Origin: an uncultured Opitutales bacterium
Lineage (GTDB): Bacteria > Verrucomicrobiota > Verrucomicrobiia > Opitutales > Intestinicryptomonadaceae
Length of the DNA stretch: 40,624 bases
Assembly: GCA_934613645.1 (NCBI GenBank)
Contig: CAKTTC010000016.1
Span: forward strand, 1 to 40,624
Direction: 5' to 3'
The notes beneath the pieces are model-generated. The model saw nothing but the letters and a program-made list of their open reading frames with translations. It made no database searches and had not been told where the DNA came from. Positions 1-6,877 of this stretch are shown here, piece after piece. Every line of letters begins with the position of its first letter. Position 1 is the stretch's first letter. The position numbers were made by a program, and so were the translations under genes.

Positions 1-530
1 AGTGGGGCAGTAGGTTAACTACAGCCGCCACCGCCTCAATTTCGCAAAGCCTTGTCTAAAACGCAATTTGTATTCGCGCGCACAAGAGTGTTTCTCTTGC
101 GCCGATGAAATAAAGGCGCAATTCAACGTCTCACCCCTGCGGGGTAATTGCTACGCAATTATACTTCCCAAAAGCTTGCCTTCGGCAACTTTTGTGATGA
201 CGCGTTCTCAAGAACACAAGCTTTAACTAATTTTCAAAGCGGTATTGAATGAAATTCAATCCGCGCCGCTTTAGAAAATGTAAAAAACGTTTCACCGTTT
301 GTTGTTGCTCGGTCACGTAGGCTAACTACGCTCCCTTCACAACAAAAACGTGAAGCCTTGCCTAAAACTACGTTTGACGCGTTCCAAGGGGCGCAGCCCC
401 TTGACCTGAGCGTTCGTAGAACGGCTCATTGTGTAATACGGCGTAGCTAACCGCTACGCCTATTCTGTTTGTATCCCGCATTGGCTTCGCCAATGGCTAA
501 TCATTCTAAATTGAAACTTTAACCAAAAGA
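1..530. repeat. Dispersed intergenic repeat cassette, copy 1
   Basis: No gene is seen here. The stretch shares long near-identical blocks with 21700-22017: the start through 'GCCTTGTCTAAAACGCAATT', the block from the CCCCTGCGGGG hairpin to GACGCGTTCTCAAG, and the block from GGGGCGCAGCCCC to the ATTGGCTTCGCCAAT hairpin. It differs by an extra segment at about 214-388 that holds a P palindrome and an H hairpin, and that lies between two near-copies of GACGCGTTC(T)CAAG. The cassette is a chain of short perfect stems with loops of about 3 nt (CCCC-tgc-GGGG, AATTGC-tac-GCAATT, TTGCC-ttc-GGCAA). The left end is cut by the window. Confidence 0.85.
235..274 (+). repeat. P element (type I palindrome)
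   Basis: The flanks CAAAGCGG and CCGCGCCGCTTT enclose the stem ATTGAAT-gaa-ATTCAAT, followed by the family's usual A-rich tail (AAAATGTAAAAAA). It lies inside the segment present in cassette copy 1 but absent from copy 2. The tail runs directly into an H-type hairpin at about 289-356, whose loop box GGTCACGTAGGCTAACTACG recurs at 21528-21547 with paired base changes. Confidence 0.8.
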
Positions 531-611
531 CAAAGCGGAATTGGCTACGCCAATCCGCGTTTTTTATATGTTGTGAAGTGGCGCAAATTGGCTGAAGCCA
601 ATGTTGCTTTA
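531..611. repeat. Two P elements in opposite orientation
   Basis: The plus-oriented copy (531-560) is CAAAGCGG, then ATTGGC-tac-GCCAAT, then CCGCG, and its 3' part is truncated. The minus-oriented copy (576-611) reads on the minus strand as AAAGCAAC, then ATTGGCT-tc-AGCCAAT, then TTGCGCCACTT. A related ATTGGC-ttc-GCCAAT hairpin at 480-494 closes the preceding cassette. Confidence 0.75.
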
Positions 612-624
612 CTTTAATCAATAA

Positions 625-668
625 TCAAAGGCGAACGGGCTTTGCCCGCCGCCGTCACTTTCGAATAT
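625..668 (+). repeat. P element (type II palindrome)
   Basis: Preceded by the conserved leader CTTTAATCAATAAT. The left flank is CAAAGGCG, the stem CGGGC-ttt-GCCCG, the right flank CGCCGTCACTTT, then an AATATGTAAAAAA tail. Relative to type I, the outer stem changes on both sides (GCGG/CCGC to GGCG/CGCC), so pairing is kept. A close copy with the same central stem is at 22082-22119. Confidence 0.8.
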
Positions 669-784
669 GTAAAAAAGGCAGAAAACAAGCGAAGCGCGTT
701 TGAGCGTTGCGAAGCAACGACCCCGAAGGGGCGCGATGGGGCGTACCCACGCGTCAATTTGCGTTTGGGGCTTTAATCAAAGAG

Positions 785-832
785 CAAAGGCACATCGGCT
801 GCGCCGATTGCCGCCACTTTCGGAAACGTAAA
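785..832 (+). repeat. P element (type II, GGCA/TGCC variant)
   Basis: CAAAGGCAC, ATCGGC-tgc-GCCGAT, TGCCGCCACTTT, then a GGAAACGTAAAAAA tail. The outer stem is GGCA/TGCC where other type II copies have GGCG/CGCC, which is a compensatory change. Confidence 0.75.
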
Positions 833-837
833 AAATG

Positions 838-940
838 CCCGAGAGCGTTTGCTTCGACGAATTTTTAAATCAAAAAAAGCGGAACAAAAGTTCCGCTTTA
901 ACTATAAGAGAAATAAACTCACTATCGGAAGAAACGCGCC
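838..940. repeat. Hairpin block around a terminator-like 10-bp stem
   Basis: A perfect hairpin AAAGCGGAAC-aaaa-GTTCCGCTTT lies at 876-899. It sits between CCCGAGAGCGTTTGCTTCGA (838-857) and TCGGAAGAAACGCGCC (925-940), which can pair imperfectly with each other. The same outer boxes recur around 1101-1211 and 22461-22568. No adjacent gene needs a terminator here, so I treat it as part of the repeat family. Confidence 0.6.
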
Positions 941-969
941 TTTTAAATTCTTAAACTTTAACCGAAAGA

Positions 970-1010
970 CAAAGCGGAATTGAATGAAATTCAATCCGCG
1001 CCACTTTAAG
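970..1010 (+). repeat. P element (type I)
   Basis: Leader ACTTTAACCGAAAGA, flank CAAAGCGG, stem ATTGAAT-gaa-ATTCAAT, flank CCGCGCCACTTTA. It has the same central stem as 235-274. It leads directly into the A6-GCGCGAGG start of the long palindrome at 1013. Confidence 0.8.
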
Positions 1011-1012
1011 TT

Positions 1013-1218
1013 AAAAAAGCGCGAGGCTCGAGGCAGGATTCGTATTTTATGAGGCGTAGCGGGCTTAACGCCCGTGAGTCCGAAATAAAATCGAATGATG
1101 CCCGAGAGCGTTTCTTGCGGCGGCTTTAATAATCAACGGCGATTGAACAGAGTTCAATCGCCGCAACCTTAAGATATAGAAGCCGCCGCCGAAAGAAACG
1201 CGCCCTCGCGCTTTTTTT
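1013..1218. repeat. Long nested palindrome, copy 1 (possible terminator of the amidase gene)
   Basis: The outer arms are A6-GCGCGAGG (1013-1026) and CCTCGCGC-T7 (1204-1218). The inner arms are GAGAGCGTTTCTTGCGGCGG (1104-1123) and its near complement at 1182-1206. The centre is the hairpin GGCGATTGAAC-aga-GTTCAATCGCC (1137-1161). The same architecture recurs at 22135-22578. On the minus strand the right arm follows the amidase stop codon, which lies in the T/A tract itself, so the structure could end that operon. Confidence 0.75.
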
Positions 1219-2206
1219 AGCGGCGGGCTGGAAGATTCGCCTTAACTATGGCGGCGTATTTCGCCACGCCGCGGGCAATGGCGTTCGCCACGCGCTGGCG
1301 GTATTCGGCCTTGGCGAGATTCAGACATTCGGCGTTGTTCGAGAGAAAGCCCACCTCAACCAAACACGCGGGCATGTTCGCCGTGCGTAAAACCGCAAAG
1401 CGTGCGCGGCGCGCGCCCCTGTCGTCGGCGTCGAGAGAATCGACGAGAGACTTTTGAATGTTGAAAGAGAGCGATTGGCTCCAGCCGTCTACGTTGTTGC
1501 CGGGGTAGGCAACGGTGTCCGCCTTGCGGAGCTTTGCCGAAGAGCTTGAGGGCAGCCAGACGGGCGTTAGCGCATACGTTTCGACGCCCCTGACCGACTT
1601 GTTTTCGGCGGAGTTGCTGTGGACGCTTATGAACAGGTCGGCGGCGCGTTTGTTGGCGATGATGGGGCGGTTTTCGAGGTCGATGAAAACGTCGGTTGTG
1701 CGCGTGTATGAGACCTTGTAGCCGAGCTTGCGCAGAGCCGCGCCCAGACGCAGCGCGATGTCGAGATTCACGCGCTTTTCGGCAACGCCGTATCTTTTGT
1801 TTTGCGCGCCGATGTCCTTGCCGCCGTGCCCTGCGTCGATTACTATGTGGAATGGGCGTCGGGGGGCGGGGAGCTGGTGCGGGAACAACACGGGGGCGAG
1901 GTTCTTGTAGGCGTCGCGCTTCGAGACAAGCAGCATGCCCTTTTTGACCGCCACGGGGTGCCCCAAGTTGACGTAGTAGCCGTTGACCTTGGCGACCCTG
2001 CTGTTTAGCTCGAAAACGATGTTCGTGTATTTGTTGAACGCCGACATCTTTTTGCCGCGTTCAAGCGTTTTGAACTTCAGCCCGAAAATCCGCGCATACT
2101 GCGAAACGCTTATGTATTCAATGCCGCCTATATCAAACGCGAAAAGTCCAGTTGCCGAGAGCAGCAACCAGACCGTAATTGCGACAAATGAGCGGCGTGA
2201 AAGCAC
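1217..2206 (-). CDS. N-acetylmuramoyl-L-alanine amidase (AmiA/B/C type)
   Basis: This is a zinc amidase that cleaves the bond between MurNAc and the stem peptide, acting in the periplasm during cell separation or wall turnover. The 329-aa product has an N-terminal hydrophobic signal (about residues 5-23), a ~90-residue N-terminal region resembling a copper-amine-oxidase-like or AMIN-type binding domain, then the Amidase_3 domain from about 119. The expected zinc and catalytic residues are visible: H127 in IDAGHGG, E143, H196 in SVHSNS, and E284 in LVEVGFLSN. The start is GTG, 4 nt after the infC stop, so translation is probably coupled to infC. It is the last gene of the murA-infC-amidase run. 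Its stop codon abuts the palindrome at 1013-1218. Confidence 0.9.
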   Translation of the reverse strand: MLSRRSFVAITVWLLLSATGLFAFDIGGIEYISVSQYARIFGLKFKTLERGKKMSAFNKYTNIVFELNSRVAKVNGYYVNLGHPVAVKKGMLLVSKRDAYKNLAPVLFPHQLPAPRRPFHIVIDAGHGGKDIGAQNKRYGVAEKRVNLDIALRLGAALRKLGYKVSYTRTTDVFIDLENRPIIANKRAADLFISVHSNSAENKSVRGVETYALTPVWLPSSSSAKLRKADTVAYPGNNVDGWSQSLSFNIQKSLVDSLDADDRGARRARFAVLRTANMPACLVEVGFLSNNAECLNLAKAEYRQRVANAIARGVAKYAAIVKANLPARR

Positions 2207-2210
2207 GGTT

Positions 2211-2858
2211 TTATTCTTCGTCGGAATCGTCGGCGGGAATGTCGTCGGCGTCCTTCGAGTATTTCAGCTTGCGTTGGTTTTGCGCCACGGGCGAGAGCGA
2301 AACGTTGATGTTTCTGCCCATGAGCTTGGGTTCTGAGTCGGCATGGCCGATGTGCTTTAGCTCTTCGATTGCGCGGTTGACCGCCTCGAACGCCTTGTCT
2401 TTGAACTCCATTTCGCGCCCGCGCATCATGAGGGTGATTTTGAGCTTGTTGCCCTGAAAGAGGAATTTTTCGGCGTTGCGGATTTTCGTCATGAAGTCGT
2501 TCATTTCAATCATGGGGCGGAGCTTGATTTCCTTGACCTTTACCGTTGCCACCTTGTGCGACTTCTGTTTTTTCGACTCCTCATACATATACTTGCCGTA
2601 GTCGAGTATTCTGCAAACGGGGGGTTCGGCGGTGGGCGAAACTTCCAGCAAGTCCAAGCCCTGTCTGCGCGCTATCGCCAACGCCTCCTGCGGCGTCATG
2701 ATTCCGAGTTGCCCGCCGTCGGGGCCGATTACCCTTATGCGGGGTGTCCTGATTCTCTCGTTCCTTCTCGGGCCGAAGTTGCGTCCGCCCCTGTTTTGGG
2801 GTCTGTTTCCGTTTGGTTTAGAGCCGTTGTAGCTGCTGAAGGGTCTGTTGTTTGTCAT
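2211..2858 (-). CDS. infC: Translation initiation factor IF-3
   Basis: IF-3 binds the 30S subunit and checks start-codon/initiator-tRNA pairing. The two-domain core is clear: the N domain from about residue 36 (RIRTPRIRVIGPDGGQLGI) and the C domain from about 105 (VKEIKLRPMIEMNDF, with ...MMRGREMEFKDKA). At 215 aa it is longer than the usual ~175-180. It carries a ~35-residue N-terminal extension rich in N, G and R with an NRGGRNFGPRR stretch, and an acidic tail (DDIPADDSDEE). The start is an ordinary ATG with only A/T-rich sequence upstream and no clear Shine-Dalgarno. The rpmI and rplT genes that commonly follow infC are absent; an amidase gene follows instead. Confidence 0.95.
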   Translation of the reverse strand: MTNNRPFSSYNGSKPNGNRPQNRGGRNFGPRRNERIRTPRIRVIGPDGGQLGIMTPQEALAIARRQGLDLLEVSPTAEPPVCRILDYGKYMYEESKKQKSHKVATVKVKEIKLRPMIEMNDFMTKIRNAEKFLFQGNKLKITLMMRGREMEFKDKAFEAVNRAIEELKHIGHADSEPKLMGRNINVSLSPVAQNQRKLKYSKDADDIPADDSDEE

Positions 2859-2925
2859 TAATTATATGTATATTTTTTGTGATGTATGCTTTATAGAATA
2901 TGATATTTGAAAAAACTTCAATATT

Positions 2926-4200
2926 TTAATCGGAATTTTTTAGGCGTTGTATATTCGCGCCCAGCTGTGCAAGCTTGCCGTCCATATTTTCGTAGCCGCG
3001 GTCGAGGTGGTAGATGCGGTTTATGCGCGTCTGCCCCTCCGCCGCAAGTGCGGCAATCACCAACGCCGCCGACGCGCGCAGGTCGCTTGCCATAACGGGC
3101 GCGCCCGAAAGCTTTGTTCTGCCGCGGAAGATTGCGCTTGCGCCCTCGCGCGAGATGTCCGCGCCCATTCGGCAAAGCTCTGGCACATACATGAAACGTT
3201 CGGGGTAGATGCGTTCGGTGATGATTGAAATTCCGTCGGCCTGTGTGGCAAGCGCGCCGAGCTGCGCCTGAACGTCGGTCGGGATTCCGGGGTAGGGCAG
3301 GGTTGTCGCCTCAATCGGCAGAATCTGGGCGTTCGTGGCGTCGGCGAAAATCGCGTTTCCGCCCTTTGCCTCAACGGGGCAGCCCGCCTTTTCGAGCGCG
3401 TCGATAACCGAGCTTAAGTGCCGCTTCTGTGCGCCCTTAACAAGCACTTTTCCGCGCGTTGCAAACGTCGAAATAAGCCACGTTGCCGCCTCTATTCTGT
3501 CGGGCAGAACCGAGTGCTCCACGCCGCCGAGCCGCGGCACGCCCGTGATTGTTATTGTGGGCGAACCCGCGCCCTCTATAAGTGCGCCCATCTTCACGAG
3601 CATTTTGCACAGGTCGGTGATTTCGGGTTCGCACGCGGCGTATTCTATGACCGTTGTTCCGACCGCCAAAACCGCCGCCATAATTATGTTTGCCGTTCCC
3701 GTAACCGTGCTTCCGTAGCGGCCGCCCAAGTAGACCGTAGCACCGCGCATTCTGCGGGCGTCGACACAAATGTAGCCTTTGTCGATTTCGACCGAGCAGT
3801 TCAACGCGCGCATTCCCTTCAGGTGCAAATCGACGGGGCGCGCGCCGATAACGCACCCACCCGGCATTGAAACCTGCGCCTTTTTCAGACGCGCCGAAAG
3901 CGGTCCCAGCAGGCAGATACTTGCGCGCATTTTCCGCACAAGCTCATACGGGGCGAGGGGCGAAACGTCTTTCGCCTGAATTGTCCAGACTCCCTTTGCG
4001 GTGTTTTCAACTTCCGCGCCCACCGCCGCGAGGATTTCCGCCATAAACCTGACATCGCTCAGGTCGGGGACGTTTCTGAGCACGCATTTTTCGTCGGTAA
4101 GCAGAGCCGCCGCGAACATCGGCAGGCACGCGTTTTTTGCGCCCGACACCGAAACTTCGCCCTCAAGGGGGCGACCTCCCTCAATCAAAAGTGAATCCAT
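2926..4200 (-). CDS. murA: UDP-N-acetylglucosamine 1-carboxyvinyltransferase
   Basis: First committed step of peptidoglycan synthesis in the cytoplasm: transfer of enolpyruvate from PEP to UDP-GlcNAc. The 424-aa length is normal. The N-terminal SGAKNACLP motif (about 19-27) and the active-site loop GGCVIGARPVDLHLKGM are present, with C116 as the expected catalytic cysteine that fosfomycin alkylates, so the enzyme should be sensitive. The two repeated EPSP-synthase-like halves are intact to the end. It heads a minus-strand run with infC (67-nt gap) and the amidase, coupling wall synthesis and turnover to a translation factor. The upstream region contains the inverted repeat at 4261-4350. Confidence 0.96.
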   Translation of the reverse strand: MDSLLIEGGRPLEGEVSVSGAKNACLPMFAAALLTDEKCVLRNVPDLSDVRFMAEILAAVGAEVENTAKGVWTIQAKDVSPLAPYELVRKMRASICLLGPLSARLKKAQVSMPGGCVIGARPVDLHLKGMRALNCSVEIDKGYICVDARRMRGATVYLGGRYGSTVTGTANIIMAAVLAVGTTVIEYAACEPEITDLCKMLVKMGALIEGAGSPTITITGVPRLGGVEHSVLPDRIEAATWLISTFATRGKVLVKGAQKRHLSSVIDALEKAGCPVEAKGGNAIFADATNAQILPIEATTLPYPGIPTDVQAQLGALATQADGISIITERIYPERFMYVPELCRMGADISREGASAIFRGRTKLSGAPVMASDLRASAALVIAALAAEGQTRINRIYHLDRGYENMDGKLAQLGANIQRLKNSD

Positions 4201-4260
4201 TGTATCTCGAAAACTAAAACTTCCCTTCTTTCTCCGTCAATCAAAAAACTTGCGAGAAAA

Positions 4261-4350
4261 ACTTGTGAGGACGCCGCCTCCGTTGCGTGATTTTTATTAT
4301 AATACAGAAAGGGCTTCGCGTTTTAAAACGCAACGGAGGCGTCTCGCGGC
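4261..4350. repeat. Inverted repeat 1 of the ACGCC-TCCGTTG family
   Basis: Left arm GACGCCGCCTCCGTTGCG (4270-4287) and right arm CGCAACGGAGGCGTC (4329-4343) are complementary except for an extra GCC. The left arm is preceded by AAAAACTTGTGAGG, the same lead as at 4505-4518, so this and the next element are two members of one family about 240 bp apart. The sequence between them (4351-4501) shows no gene I can support. Confidence 0.75.
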
Positions 4351-4501
4351 TTATGGAGGTTTTGTTCGGGTGGTCTGTGCGCAAGCACTATCCCACCTTG
4401 AATTGGCGAAGCTTGCGCATTTTTATCTTGAAAAATTCAATTCAAAAGCAAGCCCTCGCGGATTTGCAGAAAGGTAAGTTCGAATCAACATTGTGTTCCG
4501 T

Positions 4502-4609
4502 AAAAAAAACTTGTGAGGGCGACGCCTCCGTTGTATTCTAAAAAGCGAAGCTTTATTGTATAATAAATAACAAACTTACAACGGAGGAGTCGCCCTCGCA
4601 ATTTTTTTC
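4502..4609. repeat. Inverted repeat 2 of the ACGCC-TCCGTTG family, terminator-like
   Basis: Arms of about 32 nt: AAAAAAACTTGTGAGGGCGA with CGCCTCCGTTGTA (4503-4534), and TACAACGGAGGAGTCGCCCT with CGCAATTTTTTT (4577-4608). They match apart from two or three positions. The ~42-nt centre is A/T-rich and holds a small AAGC-gaa-GCTT hairpin. A-tract on one side and T-tract on the other make it look like a bidirectional terminator or a small mobile palindrome. It separates murA from the PEP-CTERM gene. Confidence 0.75.
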
Positions 4610-4636
4610 TTGCAAATTTCTGGGGGGGGGTAATTT
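4610..4636 (+). promoter_or_regulatory. G9 tract, possibly a slippery promoter spacer
   Basis: Nine consecutive G residues (4622-4630) sit 86 nt upstream of the PEP-CTERM start. TTGCAA (4610-4615) and TAATTT (4631-4636) flank it with a 15-nt spacer, a layout in which tract-length changes would alter promoter spacing. The -10 match is poor, so the promoter reading is an inference; the homopolymer itself is plain. Confidence 0.3.
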
Positions 4637-4687
4637 ACGCAACATCTTATTCAAAGGTTGGATAGGATTTCTTTCTAAATCATTCTA

Positions 4688-4703
4688 TTATTACGCGTAA
4701 TAA
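4688..4703. promoter_or_regulatory. 16-bp perfect palindrome just upstream of the PEP-CTERM gene
   Basis: TTATTACGCGTAATAA is its own reverse complement. It overlaps a TATTAT hexamer (4686-4691) and ends at the ribosome binding site AAGGA (4702-4706), 10 nt before the ATG at 4717. The position fits a dimeric repressor operator or a translation-blocking hairpin; no regulator is identifiable. Confidence 0.45.
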
Positions 4704-4716
4704 GGATACAAAAACT

Positions 4717-6558
4717 ATGAAAAAAACACTGATAACATTGTGTGTCGCGGCTTTCGTGGGTGCGTTGTCGGCGGAAGAAAACTTGGCGTCCGTTGACCTC
4801 GACAGCTCGAATGCGTCGAATGCTGATCCGTCCACTTTCTATAAGTGGTATGACAACCCCTACGTAGTTGCGGGAAACGGCACAATCAACTTCACTGAAG
4901 GCAGTCTTGCAATCATCGCGAACCGCGGCATTCGCGACTATAGCGGAACAATAAACCTCGCCGCGGGGGCAACCGATAACTACTTGTATATCGGTTCGAA
5001 TAAACCGAACCAGCTCGGTTTTTCGGGCTTCAAGATTGTCGGCGGCGACACTACCTCTTCGCTTACCATCTCGGAATACACGGGCGGCGATTACAAGGCG
5101 GGACACGTCCGCGTGACGGGCGGCGGAACGCTTTTCTCGGCCGATAAGGCGAACGTGACGCTCACCGACCTGAAAATCGGTTTTGTAACAAATACAAACA
5201 CGGGCTTGCCGAACACCACCACAGGCAGAATCAACCTCACGGGCGGGGCGACAATCAACTACAATATCGACGCCCTCTACAGTATGAATGCCGGCAACAC
5301 GGCGTTGACGGACGTAAACAACGACCTCGGTATGTCGTTCATTTCTTCCGACAAAACGGGCAAGGTTGTTTTCGGTGAAAACGCGCTCTTGAACAATATG
5401 ACGTTCAACGGCGTTGCGGTTACGCTTGCAAGCAACACGACTTTCACGGGCACGAACTACATAACGGAAGTTGCGTTCAACAAGGACGTTTCCTTCGAAA
5501 AAGTCGGCGGTTCCGGCATTAAACTTATCGATTTCGTAAACGGAAAGGGCGTTACGGTTACTGTCGGCTCGGGCACAGTCGCGGGCGACATCAACACGAA
5601 CAGCAACCTCCTCAAAGTTGCGGGCGACCTTACCACGAATGCGAGAACTTCGGCTTGCAAACTCTACATCACAAGCACGGGTTCTATTACTTCGGGCAAC
5701 GGCTCCAACAACGTAAACTCACTGGTTGTTGAAACGGGCGGTTCGTTCTCGGTTTTGGCTCAGGGCGGCACGGGCGGTATGGCTCTGCGCGGCAACGCCG
5801 ATATTGACGGTTCAATCCTTATTGTAGGCGGCAGAACGGCTCCCACAGCGGCAGCTATGGCCGACCAGTATTCCTTCGCAATTCAGGGCTACACCACAAC
5901 ATTCGGCGCAAACGCCACCTTGGACCAGCAAACCTACAGCTCCGTAATGGACTCTTACTTTGCCAAAGGCTCAAGGGTTGTTTCGAATTCCGCAAAGGGT
6001 TCGTTGAAGCTCGCCAACATTCTCAAAATCGGCGGTTCTGCGAGACTGGTTCTTAACACAACCGACGCGTGGATTTCGGGCTATGCCTCGGAAGCGTGCG
6101 GCGCGACATCGCAGGCAACTTCGGTCTTCGCGATTGTCGACCACTACGACGAAACTGCCTCGACTCTCGCCGTTATCGAAATCAATGCCGAAAACAACAT
6201 CGGCGGCTTCCTCTTCGACGCGGCCGACAGCAGACTTAAGCTCCACTTCGGCGAGGACGGCAGCCTCGTTCTCGGCGAAGACGAAAGCGTGAAGTCGCTG
6301 AGCGGTTCGGCTCTTGATTCGGCCTCAATCGTTCTCTCTTCGGAACTTACAAACAAACTCAGAGTCTACGACTTGACCGAAGAGGAAATCAACAAATACT
6401 TCACGACCGACAGCTCCGACTTGATTATCGAAGCCGTTAAACAGGCCGACGGTTCGTATTTCGTAAACGTTGTAAGCAACGTCCCCGAGCCTGCCACATG
6501 CGCGGCAATCCTCGGCGGTTTGGCAATAGCTTTCGCGTTGATTCGCCGCCGTCGCTAA
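4717..6558 (+). CDS. PEP-CTERM sorted surface protein with beta-rich repeats
   Basis: A 613-aa exported protein. It begins with a signal peptide (MKKTLITLCVAAFVGALSAEE). The body is rich in G, T, S and N, with many short strands of the kind seen in passenger-like or autotransporter-repeat proteins (GGTLFSADKANVTLTDLKI and similar). The C-terminus is a classic PEP-CTERM tag: VPEP at about residues 588-591, a hydrophobic helix (CAAILGGLAIAFALI) and a final RRRR. In known systems this tag is recognised by an exosortase and the protein is delivered to the cell surface; no exosortase gene is in the window. It has a good RBS (AAGGA) and its own terminator at 6602-6633, so it is probably monocistronic. 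Its specific function is unknown. Confidence 0.88.
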   Translation: MKKTLITLCVAAFVGALSAEENLASVDLDSSNASNADPSTFYKWYDNPYVVAGNGTINFTEGSLAIIANRGIRDYSGTINLAAGATDNYLYIGSNKPNQLGFSGFKIVGGDTTSSLTISEYTGGDYKAGHVRVTGGGTLFSADKANVTLTDLKIGFVTNTNTGLPNTTTGRINLTGGATINYNIDALYSMNAGNTALTDVNNDLGMSFISSDKTGKVVFGENALLNNMTFNGVAVTLASNTTFTGTNYITEVAFNKDVSFEKVGGSGIKLIDFVNGKGVTVTVGSGTVAGDINTNSNLLKVAGDLTTNARTSACKLYITSTGSITSGNGSNNVNSLVVETGGSFSVLAQGGTGGMALRGNADIDGSILIVGGRTAPTAAAMADQYSFAIQGYTTTFGANATLDQQTYSSVMDSYFAKGSRVVSNSAKGSLKLANILKIGGSARLVLNTTDAWISGYASEACGATSQATSVFAIVDHYDETASTLAVIEINAENNIGGFLFDAADSRLKLHFGEDGSLVLGEDESVKSLSGSALDSASIVLSSELTNKLRVYDLTEEEINKYFTTDSSDLIIEAVKQADGSYFVNVVSNVPEPATCAAILGGLAIAFALIRRRR

Positions 6559-6601
6559 TCGAATATTTTAGCAAGTAAACTTAAAAAATTGTTTTTAGCG
6601 C

Positions 6602-6633
6602 AAGCCTTTCGGGATTCCGAAAGGCTTTTTTTT
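6602..6633 (+). terminator. Rho-independent terminator of the PEP-CTERM gene
   Basis: Perfect 11-bp stem AAGCCTTTCGG-gatt-CCGAAAGGCTT followed by a T8 run, 43 nt after the stop codon. Confidence 0.93.
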
Positions 6634-6651
6634 ATGTCTGTTATAACTCCG

Positions 6652-6797
6652 AAAGAGGCGCGGATTGAACCTTGTTCAATGCCGCTTTACCCAAAATTAA
6701 AGCTGCGACTTTAATCAATAATCAAAGACGAATTGCCTATGGCAATCGCCGCCGCTTTAGGAATTATAAAAAACGCCGCCGCTTCAGGAATTATAAA
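6652..6797. repeat. P elements between the PEP-CTERM gene and the 6878 operon
   Basis: A minus-oriented type I copy lies at 6652-6688 (reads on minus AAAGCGGC, ATTGAAC-aag-GTTCAAT, CCGCGCCTCTTT). A plus-oriented copy lies at 6723-6760 (CAAAGACGA, ATTGCC-tat-GGCAAT, CGCCGCCGCTTT), preceded by CTTTAATCAATAAT and followed by GGAATTATAAAAAA. A duplicated half-unit, CGCCGCCGCTTCAGGAATTA, follows at about 6774. The rest of the gap holds nothing else I recognise apart from a TTGACA hexamer at 6811-6816 without a convincing -10. Confidence 0.8.
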
Positions 6798-6877
6798 AAA
6801 TATAAAAACGTTTGACAAGTAAACCGCCTTTGTGGAGACTGTTTTTCGTTGCCGCGTGTGCGGTGGAGAAACTTATC

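Noticed and set aside
1..1216. Insertion sequence or transposon remnant
   Set aside because: No transposase fragment, terminal inverted repeat of an IS kind or target duplication is seen; the region is a chain of small palindromes.
4287..4541. 84-codon plus-strand frame before the PEP-CTERM gene
   Set aside because: It runs from one inverted repeat into the next, has no RBS and resembles no family.
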